From NCBI RefSeq assembly GCF_007829835.1, contig NZ_VIWP01000001.1:124001-188000 (forward strand): a stretch of DNA of 64,000 bases, given 5' to 3'. A program made the translations under genes and the position numbers. Each line of letters opens with the position of its first letter. Position 1 is the first letter of the stretch. Shown here piece after piece: positions 43,860-53,071 of the stretch. Under the pieces are notes generated by a model. It did no database searches. It saw nothing but the letters and a program-made list of their open reading frames with translations, and was not told the origin of the DNA. The stretch is from Neorhizobium alkalisoli (GTDB lineage: Bacteria > Pseudomonadota > Alphaproteobacteria > Rhizobiales > Rhizobiaceae).

Positions 43860-44807
43860 GTGTCCCCGAATTACCTGCTCAAACGATTGCTGATGATCTT
43901 CTACACGCTGTTCGTCGTGTCGCTGATCGTCTTTGCGATCACGCAAGTCCTGCCGGCCGATGCCGCCGTGATGATGCTTGGCGAACATGCCACGCCCGAA
44001 GCGCTCGATGCGCTGCGCCAGACGATGGGCCTCAATGCGCCTGTCTGGGTGCAATACGGCCACTGGCTCTGGGCTCTCCTGCAGGGTGATTTCGGCACCT
44101 CGCTGCGCACCGGCCAGCCGATCGGCCCTGCCATGTTCAGCGCGCTCGGGCGTTCCCTGTTGCTCGCCTTCCTGTCGATCGGTCTGATGCTGATCCTGGC
44201 GATCCCGCTCGGCATTATCGCCGCCATCCGCCGCGGCAAGGTCGCGGATATCGTTGTCAGCCTCATCTCCTATCTCGGCGTCGCCCTGCCGGAATTCGTC
44301 ACCGCCACGGTCGCCGTCCTTCTTCTGGCCGACTGGCTGAAATGGCTGCCGCCGACCGGTTACGTCTCGCCCACCGAGGACTTTTTCGGCGCGATCGCCC
44401 ATCTCATCCTGCCGGTCTGCGTCATCTCCGTCATTCTCATTGCCCACGTCTCGCGCATGGTGCGCTCCGAACTGGTGGACGTGCTGCATACCGATTACAT
44501 CCGCGCCGCCCGGCTGAAGGGCATGTCGCGCGGCACGGTGCTGCGCCGGCACGCACTGCGCAATGCGCTCCTGCCAACGATCACCATCGTCGCGCTCGAT
44601 GTCGGTTATCTGCTCGGTGGCGTCATCGTCGTTGAAGAAATCTTTGCCATTCCGGGAATCGGCCGCGAGCTGATCGTCGCCATTCAGGCCCGTGACCTGC
44701 CGGTCATCCAGGCCGGCGTGCTGATCATGGCCGCCACCTATTCCATCGTCAATTTCATCGCCGACATGCTCTACGCGGTGCTCGACAAGAGAATCCAGTA
44801 TGATTGA
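43860..44807 (+). CDS. Dipeptide/oligopeptide ABC transporter permease, DppB type
   Basis: A 315-residue permease starting at GTG (MSPNYLLKRLLMIFYTLFVV) with AAGGA upstream. It contains LNAPVWVQYGHWLWALLQGD, the EAA loop AARLKGMSRGTVLRRHALRN and the C-terminal EEIFAIPGIGRELIVAIQAR, all standard for DppB. It overlaps the DppC gene by 8 bp. Confidence 0.92.
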   Translation: MSPNYLLKRLLMIFYTLFVVSLIVFAITQVLPADAAVMMLGEHATPEALDALRQTMGLNAPVWVQYGHWLWALLQGDFGTSLRTGQPIGPAMFSALGRSLLLAFLSIGLMLILAIPLGIIAAIRRGKVADIVVSLISYLGVALPEFVTATVAVLLLADWLKWLPPTGYVSPTEDFFGAIAHLILPVCVISVILIAHVSRMVRSELVDVLHTDYIRAARLKGMSRGTVLRRHALRNALLPTITIVALDVGYLLGGVIVVEEIFAIPGIGRELIVAIQARDLPVIQAGVLIMAATYSIVNFIADMLYAVLDKRIQYD

Positions 44808-45624
44808 GTTCTTGAAACGTCTCCTGCGCACGCCGCAGGGCGCCATCGGCCTCTTCGTGGTCGTGCTGGTTTTGCTGATCGTCATCTTCGGACCGATGCT
44901 CGCCCCCAACGATCCGGAAAAGATGGCGCCGCTCGCACGCTACAAGGCACCGAGCCTCACCTATCTGCTCGGTACCGATCAATATGGCCGCGACATTTTC
45001 AGCCGCCTGCTGATTGGCGCCCGCGCCACCGTCGTCATGGCGGTGCTGGCGACCATTATCGGAACGCTGGTCGGCGCGCTGATCGGCACGACCTCTGCCT
45101 TCTTGGGTGGCCGCGCCGACGAGTTCATCATGCGCACCGTCGATGCCGTGATGTCGATCCCGAGCCTTCTTTTCGCGCTTCTCGTCGTCAACCTGCTCGG
45201 TTCCAGCACGGTCAACGCGCTGGTGGCAGTCGCGATCGCCTTTGCGCCCGGCATGGCCCGCATCACACGAAGCGTGGCGCTTTCCGTGCGCAAGCAGGAT
45301 TATGTTAACGCGGCCATGGCCCGTGGTGAAAGCTCGGCGTTCATCATCCGCCGCGAAATGCTGCCGAATGTCGTGGCGCCTATTATCGTCGAGATGACCA
45401 TCCGCATCTCCTTCGCGATCATGCTATTCGCGACGCTCTCCTTCCTTGGTCTCGGCGCCCAGCCGCCAGCCGCCGAATGGGGCCTGATGGTTTCGGAAGC
45501 GCGCCGCTACATGCACCTTTCCGCCGGCATCCTGATCTGGCCGAGCGTTGCGATCGCCATTGCCTCGATCGGCTTCAATCTGCTCGGCGACGGGCTGCGC
45601 GATGCGCTCAACCCACGCACATGA
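44800..45624 (+). CDS. Dipeptide/oligopeptide ABC transporter permease, DppC type
   Basis: A 274-residue permease with the GTDQYGRDIFSRLLIGARAT motif and an EAA-like loop NAAMARGESSAFIIRREMLPN. Starts within the end of the DppB gene; the ATPase gene follows after 10 bp. Confidence 0.92.
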   Translation: MIEFLKRLLRTPQGAIGLFVVVLVLLIVIFGPMLAPNDPEKMAPLARYKAPSLTYLLGTDQYGRDIFSRLLIGARATVVMAVLATIIGTLVGALIGTTSAFLGGRADEFIMRTVDAVMSIPSLLFALLVVNLLGSSTVNALVAVAIAFAPGMARITRSVALSVRKQDYVNAAMARGESSAFIIRREMLPNVVAPIIVEMTIRISFAIMLFATLSFLGLGAQPPAAEWGLMVSEARRYMHLSAGILIWPSVAIAIASIGFNLLGDGLRDALNPRT

Positions 45625-45634
45625 GGCAGGCACG

Positions 45635-47269
45635 ATGACCAGTACTCCAGAAATGCCCGTCCTCGACATCAAGAACTACAGCCTCGATTACGAGACGGCG
45701 AATGGCACATTCCATGCGCTGAAAGGGATCAATCTGTCGATCTCGCGCGGCGAGATCCTCGGCCTTGTGGGCGAATCCGGCTCGGGCAAGACCTCGCTTG
45801 CCTGGTCGATCATGCGGTATCTGTCGAAGAACGCCCGTGAGACGAGTGGTGAGATCCTGCTCGGCGCTAAAAACCTGCTGACCATGTCGGATGCCGAAGT
45901 CGAGGCGATGCGCGGCCAGCGGATCAGTATGGTGTTCCAGGATCCGAGCACTTCGCTCAACCCGACGCTGTCGCTCGGCACCCAGCTTTCCGAAGTTCTG
46001 GTGCGCCATCGCGGCTTGACCCGTAAGCAGGCCTGGGCCGAAGGCGAGGCGATGCTTGCCCATGTTGGGCTGAAAACGCCGGCGGACATGATGCGGCGTA
46101 TGCCGCATGAGGCTTCGGGCGGCGAAAAGCAGCGCGTCGTCATCGCATCCGCCTTCGCCTGCAATCCCGAATGTATCATCTTCGATGAGCCGACCACCGC
46201 GCTCGACGTCATCACCTCGCGCCAGATTCTTGACCTTTTCGTCGAGCTGCAGGCCGAGACGGGCGTTGCCTCGCTCTATATCTCGCATGACCTGGCGCTG
46301 GTTTCGCGCACCGCAAGCCGGGTGGCCGTCATCCGCCGCGGCGAGATTGTCGAACAGGGTCCAGTCCAGGACATCTTCGCCAATCCGCGTGAAGCTTACA
46401 CGCGGGAACTTTGTGCCGCAGTTCCCAATCCCTCGCGCCGACTGGTCGCCGACGGCGTCACCAAGACCGAAGGCGAGCCGCTGGTGCGGGTCGAGAACGT
46501 CAGCGTCCATTACGGTCGCAAGCCGCTTCTCGCCTCGCTGACCGGCAAGGCGTTTACGCGGGTGAAGGGTAACAATGCCGTGACGCTCAGCGTCAACGAA
46601 GGCGAGATCCTCGGTATTGTCGGCGAATCCGGCTCGGGAAAATCGACGCTCGCCAAGGCGATGACCGGTCTCAACCCGTTCGAGGGCAAGATCTGGTTCG
46701 ACGGCCGCCCGATCACTGGGCTCTCGGACATGGACACGGCCTATCGCAAGGATGTGCAGATCATCTTCCAGCATCCGGACGCCTCGCTCAACCCGCGTCA
46801 CAAGATCGGCGAAATCCTGTCGCGGCCGCTGAAACTCTATGGCGATGGCAGCAATATCGCCCAGCAGGTCGGCGACATGCTGGAAAAAGTGCGTCTGCCG
46901 CGCACCCATGCGGACCGTTATCCGCATCAGCTTTCCGGTGGTGAGAAGCAGCGCGTGGCGATCGCCCGTGCCTTTGCCTCCAAGCCGCGGCTGGTCATCT
47001 GCGACGAGATCACTTCGGCGCTCGACGTGTCCGTGCAGGCCTCGATCGTCGAATTGCTGCTCGATCTGCAGAAGGCCGGCAACACGGCCTATCTGTTCAT
47101 CACCCATGATCTCAACCTGATCCGTCAAATCGCCCATCGGATCGCCGTCATGTATCGCGGCGACCTGATCGAGATCGCCCCGGCCACCGAGATCGATAGC
47201 CCGGAACGCGCCGACTATACCCGCCGCCTTATCGCAGCCGTGCCTCTTCCGGCCGGTTCGCAAGTTTGA
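45635..47269 (+). CDS. Fused double ATPase of a dipeptide ABC transporter (DppD-DppF type)
   Basis: A 544-residue protein with two complete ATPase domains in one chain. Domain 1: Walker A GESGSGKT at 46-53, signature ASGGEKQR, Walker B CIIFDEPTTALD. Domain 2: Walker A GESGSGKS starting at 330, signature LSGGEKQR, Walker B LVICDEITSALD. The linker includes the oligo_HPY-type region (REAYTRELCAAVPNPSRR). The frame is open upstream, but ATG 45635 gives the normal start. It is the only peptide-type ATPase in the window, although two permease pairs and three binding proteins are present. Confidence 0.93.
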   Translation: MTSTPEMPVLDIKNYSLDYETANGTFHALKGINLSISRGEILGLVGESGSGKTSLAWSIMRYLSKNARETSGEILLGAKNLLTMSDAEVEAMRGQRISMVFQDPSTSLNPTLSLGTQLSEVLVRHRGLTRKQAWAEGEAMLAHVGLKTPADMMRRMPHEASGGEKQRVVIASAFACNPECIIFDEPTTALDVITSRQILDLFVELQAETGVASLYISHDLALVSRTASRVAVIRRGEIVEQGPVQDIFANPREAYTRELCAAVPNPSRRLVADGVTKTEGEPLVRVENVSVHYGRKPLLASLTGKAFTRVKGNNAVTLSVNEGEILGIVGESGSGKSTLAKAMTGLNPFEGKIWFDGRPITGLSDMDTAYRKDVQIIFQHPDASLNPRHKIGEILSRPLKLYGDGSNIAQQVGDMLEKVRLPRTHADRYPHQLSGGEKQRVAIARAFASKPRLVICDEITSALDVSVQASIVELLLDLQKAGNTAYLFITHDLNLIRQIAHRIAVMYRGDLIEIAPATEIDSPERADYTRRLIAAVPLPAGSQV

Positions 47270-47291
47270 TTTTGAGCATAGGAGCATGACA

Positions 47292-48512
47292 ATGGACCCG
47301 AAGTCCCTGGTGGATCGGATCGACGAAAAGGCCTGCCTCGATTTCCTGTCGAAAATGGTGCAGCACAAGAGCCATTCGGAAACCGAAGGCGAGAAGGATC
47401 TCGCCCGCTGGATGGCCAAGGAGCTGGAAAAGATCGGCGTCGAAGCTGAGCTTCAGGCTTTTGACGAAGGCCGTCGCTTCAACACGATCGGTCGCCTCAA
47501 GGGGCAGGGCGGCGGAAAAAGTCTGCTGTTCAACGGCCATCTCGACACCAACCCGGTCACTGAAGGCTGGACGGTCGATCCTTATGCCGGTCTGGTCGAT
47601 GACAAGTTCATCTACGGTATCGGCGTTTCCAACATGAAGGCGGGCGACGCGGCCTATTTCTGCGCCGTCAAGACGCTGCTCGATGCCGGTGTCAAGCTGA
47701 AGGGCGATGTCGTGCTGACCTTCGTCGTCGGCGAGCTTCAGGGCGGCGTCGGTACGCTGGCGGCCATCCGCAGCGGCGTCAAGGCTGATTATTTCATCAA
47801 CAGCGAGCCGAGCGATCTCGTTGCAGTCACCATGCATGCCGCAGCTCTCAGCTACGTCATCGAACTGACCGGCGATACCCGCCACCTTTCGAAGCGCGAA
47901 GAGTCGGTCGATGCCATCGCAGCCGCCTGCGATATCATCCCGCGCATCAACGCGATGACGTTCAGCGGCGCCCGGAGCGATGTTCATCGCTCGATCAACC
48001 GCGGCCATGTTGGCGTCGTGCATGGTGCACTTGGCCGTGACCTTGCCGAATGGCGTCCGCCGCAGGTGGCCGATTTCGTTCGTCTCAAGGGTTCCTGCCG
48101 TTATGCGCCGGGCCAGACGCAGGAAGGCGTGCTTGCCGATCTCGACAAGGAACTGCGTGCTCTCGAAGGCCGCTTCCCCGGTCTCAAGGCCAAGCTCGTT
48201 CCCGAACAGATCGAGGGCCGTCCGCTGATGCCGCCCTTCGAGGTTTCGCCGGAGAGCCGCATCGTCAAGTCGATCAACGCCGCCTATGAAGCCGTTCGCG
48301 GCGAAAAGCAGCCGACCGGCGCGATCACGCCGACCCGTTTCTACGGCACGGATGCCGGCCATCTTTACCATGAGCTTGGCATGGAAGGCATCGTCTGCGG
48401 TCCGGGCGGCCGTTACAACACCATGCCGGACGAACGCGTCGACATCGTCGATTTCCTCGACATGATCCGCGTCTACATGCTGACCATTCTCGACATCTGC
48501 GAAGTGGCCTGA
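47292..48512 (+). CDS. M20 family metallohydrolase (second)
   Basis: A second M20 enzyme, about 406 residues, only distantly similar to the one at 40915. Metal motif FNGHLDTNPV, bridging aspartate region GIGVSNMKAGD (Asn where most enzymes have Asp), base region VVGELQGGVGT and later NSEPSD. The EE pair is replaced by GEL, so the second zinc ligand may differ. ATG 47292 is preferred to the ATG six bases earlier because AGGAG lies 7 bases before it. Confidence 0.82.
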   Translation: MDPKSLVDRIDEKACLDFLSKMVQHKSHSETEGEKDLARWMAKELEKIGVEAELQAFDEGRRFNTIGRLKGQGGGKSLLFNGHLDTNPVTEGWTVDPYAGLVDDKFIYGIGVSNMKAGDAAYFCAVKTLLDAGVKLKGDVVLTFVVGELQGGVGTLAAIRSGVKADYFINSEPSDLVAVTMHAAALSYVIELTGDTRHLSKREESVDAIAAACDIIPRINAMTFSGARSDVHRSINRGHVGVVHGALGRDLAEWRPPQVADFVRLKGSCRYAPGQTQEGVLADLDKELRALEGRFPGLKAKLVPEQIEGRPLMPPFEVSPESRIVKSINAAYEAVRGEKQPTGAITPTRFYGTDAGHLYHELGMEGIVCGPGGRYNTMPDERVDIVDFLDMIRVYMLTILDICEVA

Positions 48513-48514
48513 TC

Positions 48515-49642
48515 ATGTTTGCGGAGGCGGAATACCAGCGGCGGACGGCTTTGGCGCGGGCGGCGATGGATGCCGCCTCCGTCGATCTTCTCCTGATCGA
48601 CAGCGGTGAGCTGCTCGCCTGGGCGACAGGTTACACCGTGTCGGAAACCATGTATCGCGCGGCCTTTTTGCCGCGCGAGGGAGAAGCCTGGTTCACGTTG
48701 CGGGCGCTCGACGAAGCCCCTTGCCGCGAAAAGAGCTGGATCTCCGACGTCATCGGTTTCAGGGATACGGAGGATGCCGTGGCGGCTGTCGCCGCGAGCA
48801 TCACCGCGCATGGTTTCGGCAAGGCGCGTATCGGTCTCGATACGCGTTCCTACAGCATGAATGCCGATACGTTCATGCGCCTGACAGTGCTTTTGCCTGA
48901 GGCGCATCTGGTGCCGATGCCCGGTCTTAGCGACAGTCTTCGCTGGGTGAAATCGCAAGCCGAGATCGCTGTGCTGCAGCAGGCAGCTGGGGTCGCCGAC
49001 AAGGCGATGCTCGCGATTGCGCAGCAGGCCAGGCCGGGTATGACGACGCGTGATGCGGCTGCAATCGCATCCGGTGTCTTCCTGCGGGAAGGGGCCGATA
49101 CCGGCGAGGTCGGTCCCGTCGTCAAGGCGTCCGGTAGCCATGAATTCCTGCATGGCGTCTTCAAGACCGAGACGATCGGCGAGGGCGATATCCTGCATGT
49201 CGAGCTCATCCCGCGCGTCGGCAATTATGGTGCGCGGATGATGCGCCCGGTCATGGTCGGAACGCCGTCGGCAGAGCTTTCCGCAACGGCCGAAGCGCTG
49301 GTCGCGCTGCAGGACCGGCAGATCGCCGCTATGAAGCCCGGCGCTATTGCCCGCGATGTCGATGCGATCATGCGGCTGGGCGCACTCGATGCGGGCCTAA
49401 GGCCGGATTATGAGAATGTCACCGCCTATACGCTCGGCCTCTATACCCGCACGCCGCGCACCAGCGATTTTTCCGGCGTCTTCCTGCCGACATCGGACTG
49501 GCCGCTGGAGGAGGGGATGGTGTTCCATCTCTACACGACGGCTCAGGGGTTGGGTTTCAGCGAAACCGTTGTTGTCGGTGCAGACCGTGGCATTCGCTTG
49601 ACGCAGAGCCCGCGCAAAATTCTGACCTCGATCGAGGCCTAA
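48515..49642 (+). CDS. M24 family (creatinase/aminopeptidase P-like) hydrolase, metal ligands not conserved
   Basis: A 375-residue pita-bread-fold protein. The N-terminal creatinase domain (DAASVDLLLIDSGELLAWAT) is followed by the M24 core. The usual D-D-H-E-E metal ligands are not recognisable: the first region reads ILHVELIPRVGNYGARMMRP, the histidine region TAYTLGLYTRTPRTSDF, and the glutamate region EEGMVFHLYTT. This is the situation in creatinase and resembles ectoine hydrolase DoeA more than prolidase. It closes the operon with the transporter and M20 enzymes, starting 2 bp after the previous stop. Confidence 0.78.
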   Translation: MFAEAEYQRRTALARAAMDAASVDLLLIDSGELLAWATGYTVSETMYRAAFLPREGEAWFTLRALDEAPCREKSWISDVIGFRDTEDAVAAVAASITAHGFGKARIGLDTRSYSMNADTFMRLTVLLPEAHLVPMPGLSDSLRWVKSQAEIAVLQQAAGVADKAMLAIAQQARPGMTTRDAAAIASGVFLREGADTGEVGPVVKASGSHEFLHGVFKTETIGEGDILHVELIPRVGNYGARMMRPVMVGTPSAELSATAEALVALQDRQIAAMKPGAIARDVDAIMRLGALDAGLRPDYENVTAYTLGLYTRTPRTSDFSGVFLPTSDWPLEEGMVFHLYTTAQGLGFSETVVVGADRGIRLTQSPRKILTSIEA

Positions 49643-49655
49643 CGCTTAGGTCTTG

Positions 49656-49690
49656 ATTCTGGAGAAAACATGTGTGGTTTTCTCCAGAAT
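49656..49690. other. Long perfect stem-loop
   Basis: A perfect 14-bp inverted repeat (49656-49669 with 49677-49690, 7-nt loop) lies just after the M24 stop. No U-run follows on either strand, so it is not a standard terminator. It may stabilise the 3' end of the long operon transcript. Confidence 0.6.
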
Positions 49691-49764
49691 TAAGCAGCAC
49701 TGGCTTGCGCCGCCCATGGGCCTGCCGATAGCTATCTCCATCCGACCTTGTCGATGAGGATAGC

Positions 49765-50637
49765 ATGAGCGACATCACCCAAGCCTATTTTATGCCGGGC
49801 ACCTGCTTTTTCGACCTGGCGCCTGCCGGTGGTGGCGAGCCTTACCGCATCTTCCTGCATATCCCGTCTGAAGCGCCGCCCAAGGAAGGCTGGCCGCTTT
49901 TGGTCCTGACGGATGGCAATGCGACCTTTCCCTTCGCGTCCGCCTGCCTTGTTACGCAGGCGCCTTATCCAAGGGGGACGAATGTCGGCTGGGGCGTGAT
50001 TGCGGCGGTCGGTTATCCGACGGATTCGCCTTACGATGCCTTTCGGCGCGCATGGGATCTCGGGCCGCCGCCGATCAAGAGCTATCCGCCCTATTTCGAA
50101 GGTGGTCCGCCCGTGAGGATCGGTGGAACCGGCGAGCTGCTCGATTTCATCGAGAAGGAGCTTTTCCCGAAGATCGCTGAAATGGTCGCGATCGATCCGG
50201 CGCGGCGAACCCTGTGCGGCCATTCCTTCGGCGGGCTTTTTACCCTCTACGCCTTCTTCGATCGTCCGGATCTCTTCGCCAACTGGGTTGCAGCGAGCCC
50301 CTCGATCTTCTGGGAAGGCAGCGAAATCCTCAATAACGAGGCGAACCGGAAGATGGCGGCACCCGGCGCAGCACCCTTCCTGCATCTCTCTGCCGGCGAG
50401 CACGAAGGTGATGAGCTGGCACCGTTCCAGCACCAGAATGAGGATGCCGCCAAGCGCCTGGAGAACAACAGGACGGAGCGGACCATATCCCTCGCTCAGG
50501 AAATGGTGGAGCGCCTGGACGGGTCCGCTGACGGCATCAGGGCTGAGTTCGAGCTCTTCCCGGGCGAGACTCACATGTCGGTTCTGGCTGCCGTGGTGAA
50601 CCGTGCGGTTGCGATTGCCTTTGCCGTAAACCGATGA
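49765..50637 (+). CDS. Siderophore-esterase-like alpha/beta hydrolase (Fes/IroE type)
   Basis: A 290-residue esterase-D/Fes-type hydrolase. The nucleophile is S154 in LCGHSFGGLF, the histidine H270 in GETHMSV. YRIFLHIPSEAPPKEGWPLLVLTDGNATFP is the usual N-terminal strand region of the IroE-like group. No signal peptide. It lies upstream of a TonB-dependent siderophore receptor and an iron ABC transporter, so a role in opening or trimming an imported siderophore ester is likely. Confidence 0.83.
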   Translation: MSDITQAYFMPGTCFFDLAPAGGGEPYRIFLHIPSEAPPKEGWPLLVLTDGNATFPFASACLVTQAPYPRGTNVGWGVIAAVGYPTDSPYDAFRRAWDLGPPPIKSYPPYFEGGPPVRIGGTGELLDFIEKELFPKIAEMVAIDPARRTLCGHSFGGLFTLYAFFDRPDLFANWVAASPSIFWEGSEILNNEANRKMAAPGAAPFLHLSAGEHEGDELAPFQHQNEDAAKRLENNRTERTISLAQEMVERLDGSADGIRAEFELFPGETHMSVLAAVVNRAVAIAFAVNR

Positions 50638-50704
50638 ACGCAGACGGAAAATGATCTTTTGTGGATCGCTTCCGCCCGGCCGGTTTTCACTACTACAAAT
50701 AACT

Positions 50705-50719
50705 TGACTATTTTACTCA
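50705..50719. promoter_or_regulatory. IRO-box-like iron regulatory site (TGA-N9-TCA)
   Basis: TGA at 50705-50707 and TCA at 50717-50719 with nine AT-rich bases between match the rhizobial iron-responsive operator bound by RirA. It overlaps a TTGACT -35-like sequence, 82 bp upstream of the TonB receptor start. Confidence 0.55.
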
Positions 50720-50800
50720 TGGTTGACTAACTGCCTTCATGCGGTGGCTGTCTAGGGGAGGCCATCGATCGTTTGATGCAGTCTGGTAGGGGATGAAAAT

Positions 50801-52945
50801 ATGACGGTGGATCGACGCAGGGGGATGCGTGTTTCGGCAAGGCATCTTGTCGCAAGCAGCGCCTTGGCAACGGTTTTTATGGCGATGACGGGTATTGGCT
50901 GGGCGCAGGATGCGACCAGCGATAATGGCACCCAGCTGGAAACCATCGTCCTGCAGGGCAAATCGGATCGCGCCGTCGGCCCCGATTCGACCATCGTCGC
51001 CAAGGACACGACGGTCGGCAGCAAGACGGATACGCCCGTCGTCGATCTTCCGGCTTCCGTTTCTGTCATCACCCAGAAGGAACTCGAGACGCGTCACGTT
51101 GACAGCCTGCAACAGGCCGTCGCCTATACGTCGAGCGTTCTGACCGACGAATTCGGCAATGATGACCGTTACGACTATATCCGCATCCGCGGCTTCGACC
51201 AGACGACGCTCGGCATCTATCGCGATGGCCTGACTCAGCGTATCCCCGCCTTCTTCACCGCAAGCCGTCTTGAGCCTTATGGCCTGCAGCGAGTCGAAGT
51301 GCTGAAGGGGTCGACATCAACCCTGTTCGGCCTGAACGGTCCCGGCGGTCTCGTCAACTCGATCACCAAGCGGCCACAGGACCAGAAGTTCGGCGAGGTC
51401 TATACGTCCTATGGTGACGGCACCAAGGAAGTCGGCGTCGATTTCGGCGGCCCGATCGATCCCGACGGCGTCTGGAGCTACCGCTTTACGGCGCTCGGCA
51501 AGAATGGCGATCAGGGGTGGGATTATTCCAATGACGACCGTATCTATGTCGCGCCGGCCCTGACGATCAGCCCCGATGACGGCACGTCGCTGACCATTCT
51601 TACCGACTACTACAAGCGCGATGGAACGGGTGCCCGCGGTTTCCCGACCGGCGCCAATCTCGATATCGATACCTTCCTCGGCGAGCCGGATTTCAACCGC
51701 TTCAACACCAAGCAGGGCGATATCGGCTTTCAGTTCGAGCATGAGTTCAACGAGAACCTGACCTTCCGCTCGAATGCCCGTTATTCGCATGTCAGCCTCG
51801 ACTATGCGGAAGTTTATGGCGCGTCGCTCGATCCGACCGCGGACCGTACGGCATTTTCCGTCGACGGCAGCTCCAACCGCTACATGATCGACAACCAGCT
51901 GCAATATGATGCGAGCTGGGGCGGCGTTGAAAGCAAAACGCTTCTGGGCGTCGATTACGCCAACGACAATACCCGCGAAACCATCCTCTTCGGCACCGCG
52001 GGTCCGATCGATATCAACAATCCCACCTATTGCGGTCTCTCCTGCATCACGCTTGGTCCCTATGTGGATTGGCGGGTGCGGCAGCAGGCGCTTGGCATCT
52101 ATGGCCAGGAACAGCTGACCTTTGACGACCGCTGGATCGTCACGTTCGGCGGACGCTGGGACCATGTCAATACGAAAGCCGATTACCTCGACACCGGAAC
52201 GCAGGACGACAATACCGAAACGGCATTCACCAAGCGTATCGGCGTAACCTACAAGTTCACGCCCAATTTCGCAGCTTATGCCAACTATTCGGAAAGCTTC
52301 CAGCCGCTGGTGACGCCGACCGGTAATGGTTACGCTCTCTCCGACTCACTGAAGCCGCAGAAGGGTGAGCAATACGAAGTCGGCCTGAAGTATCGGCCGG
52401 ACGGCTTTGACGGCCTGTTCACGCTTGCCTATTTCGACCTGACCCAGACCAATGTTCCGACCTATGTCAGTCCGATCCTGCAGAAGCAGATTGGCAAGGT
52501 CGGCGTGCGCGGTATCGAGTTCGAAGGCAAGGCGGCGATTGCCGACAATCTCAACCTGACGCTTGCCTATTCCTACTGGGATGGCGAGATCAAGGAAGAC
52601 GGAACCGGTGGCAATGTCGGCAACCGGCCGCAGCGCGTTCCCCGCCATCTCGCCTCCGCCTGGCTCGACTACACGATCCCCGGTGGCGACAAGATCGGTG
52701 ACCTGACGCTTGGCGGTGGTGTCCGTTACATCGGCCAGAGTTTTGGCGATGATGCGAACACCGTTTCGCTCGGCGGTTACGCAACGGTCGATGCGGCGGT
52801 GAGCTACAAGGTCACCGAGGACGTGACGCTTGCCGTCAACGCCACGAACCTGTTCGACCGGAAATATGTTGCCACCAACTATTACGGCACGGAATATTAC
52901 GGCGACCGCCGCAAGGTTGTCGGCACTCTGAAATATTCCTGGTAA
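50801..52945 (+). CDS. TonB-dependent siderophore receptor
   Basis: An outer-membrane receptor of 714 residues with a Sec signal peptide (cleavage after GWAQ), a TonB-box-like segment (LETIVLQG), a plug domain (TPVVDLPASVSVITQKELE to about 165, with VEVLKGSTSTLFGLNGPGG) and a 22-strand barrel ending in the aromatic residue W714. Layout is that of the ferrichrome/hydroxamate (FhuA-like) group. GGGG lies before ATG 50801; ATG 50825 is an alternative. It is followed by an ATPase, a binding protein and a permease of the same pathway. Confidence 0.93.
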   Translation: MTVDRRRGMRVSARHLVASSALATVFMAMTGIGWAQDATSDNGTQLETIVLQGKSDRAVGPDSTIVAKDTTVGSKTDTPVVDLPASVSVITQKELETRHVDSLQQAVAYTSSVLTDEFGNDDRYDYIRIRGFDQTTLGIYRDGLTQRIPAFFTASRLEPYGLQRVEVLKGSTSTLFGLNGPGGLVNSITKRPQDQKFGEVYTSYGDGTKEVGVDFGGPIDPDGVWSYRFTALGKNGDQGWDYSNDDRIYVAPALTISPDDGTSLTILTDYYKRDGTGARGFPTGANLDIDTFLGEPDFNRFNTKQGDIGFQFEHEFNENLTFRSNARYSHVSLDYAEVYGASLDPTADRTAFSVDGSSNRYMIDNQLQYDASWGGVESKTLLGVDYANDNTRETILFGTAGPIDINNPTYCGLSCITLGPYVDWRVRQQALGIYGQEQLTFDDRWIVTFGGRWDHVNTKADYLDTGTQDDNTETAFTKRIGVTYKFTPNFAAYANYSESFQPLVTPTGNGYALSDSLKPQKGEQYEVGLKYRPDGFDGLFTLAYFDLTQTNVPTYVSPILQKQIGKVGVRGIEFEGKAAIADNLNLTLAYSYWDGEIKEDGTGGNVGNRPQRVPRHLASAWLDYTIPGGDKIGDLTLGGGVRYIGQSFGDDANTVSLGGYATVDAAVSYKVTEDVTLAVNATNLFDRKYVATNYYGTEYYGDRRKVVGTLKYSW

Positions 52946-52993
52946 GTTTTTGAAAACTCGTGCCAATGGCGCGGAAAAATCCACACGCATGAT

Positions 52994-53019
52994 CCCATGC
53001 GGGTGGCATATTGCATGGG
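52994..53019. other. Hairpin between receptor and ATPase genes
   Basis: A perfect 7-bp inverted repeat (cccatgc at 52994-53000, gcatggg at 53013-53019) in the 126-bp gap. There is no T-run, so it may be a processing or differential-expression hairpin. Confidence 0.4.
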
Positions 53020-53071
53020 AGCCTTGGCCGCCTTTTCGGTAGGCCTTCCGCTCCGACAATAGGGACATGAC

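Noticed and set aside
45608..47419. 603-codon minus-strand open frame opposite the fused ATPase
   Set aside because: Antisense shadow of a two-domain ATPase with all motifs intact.
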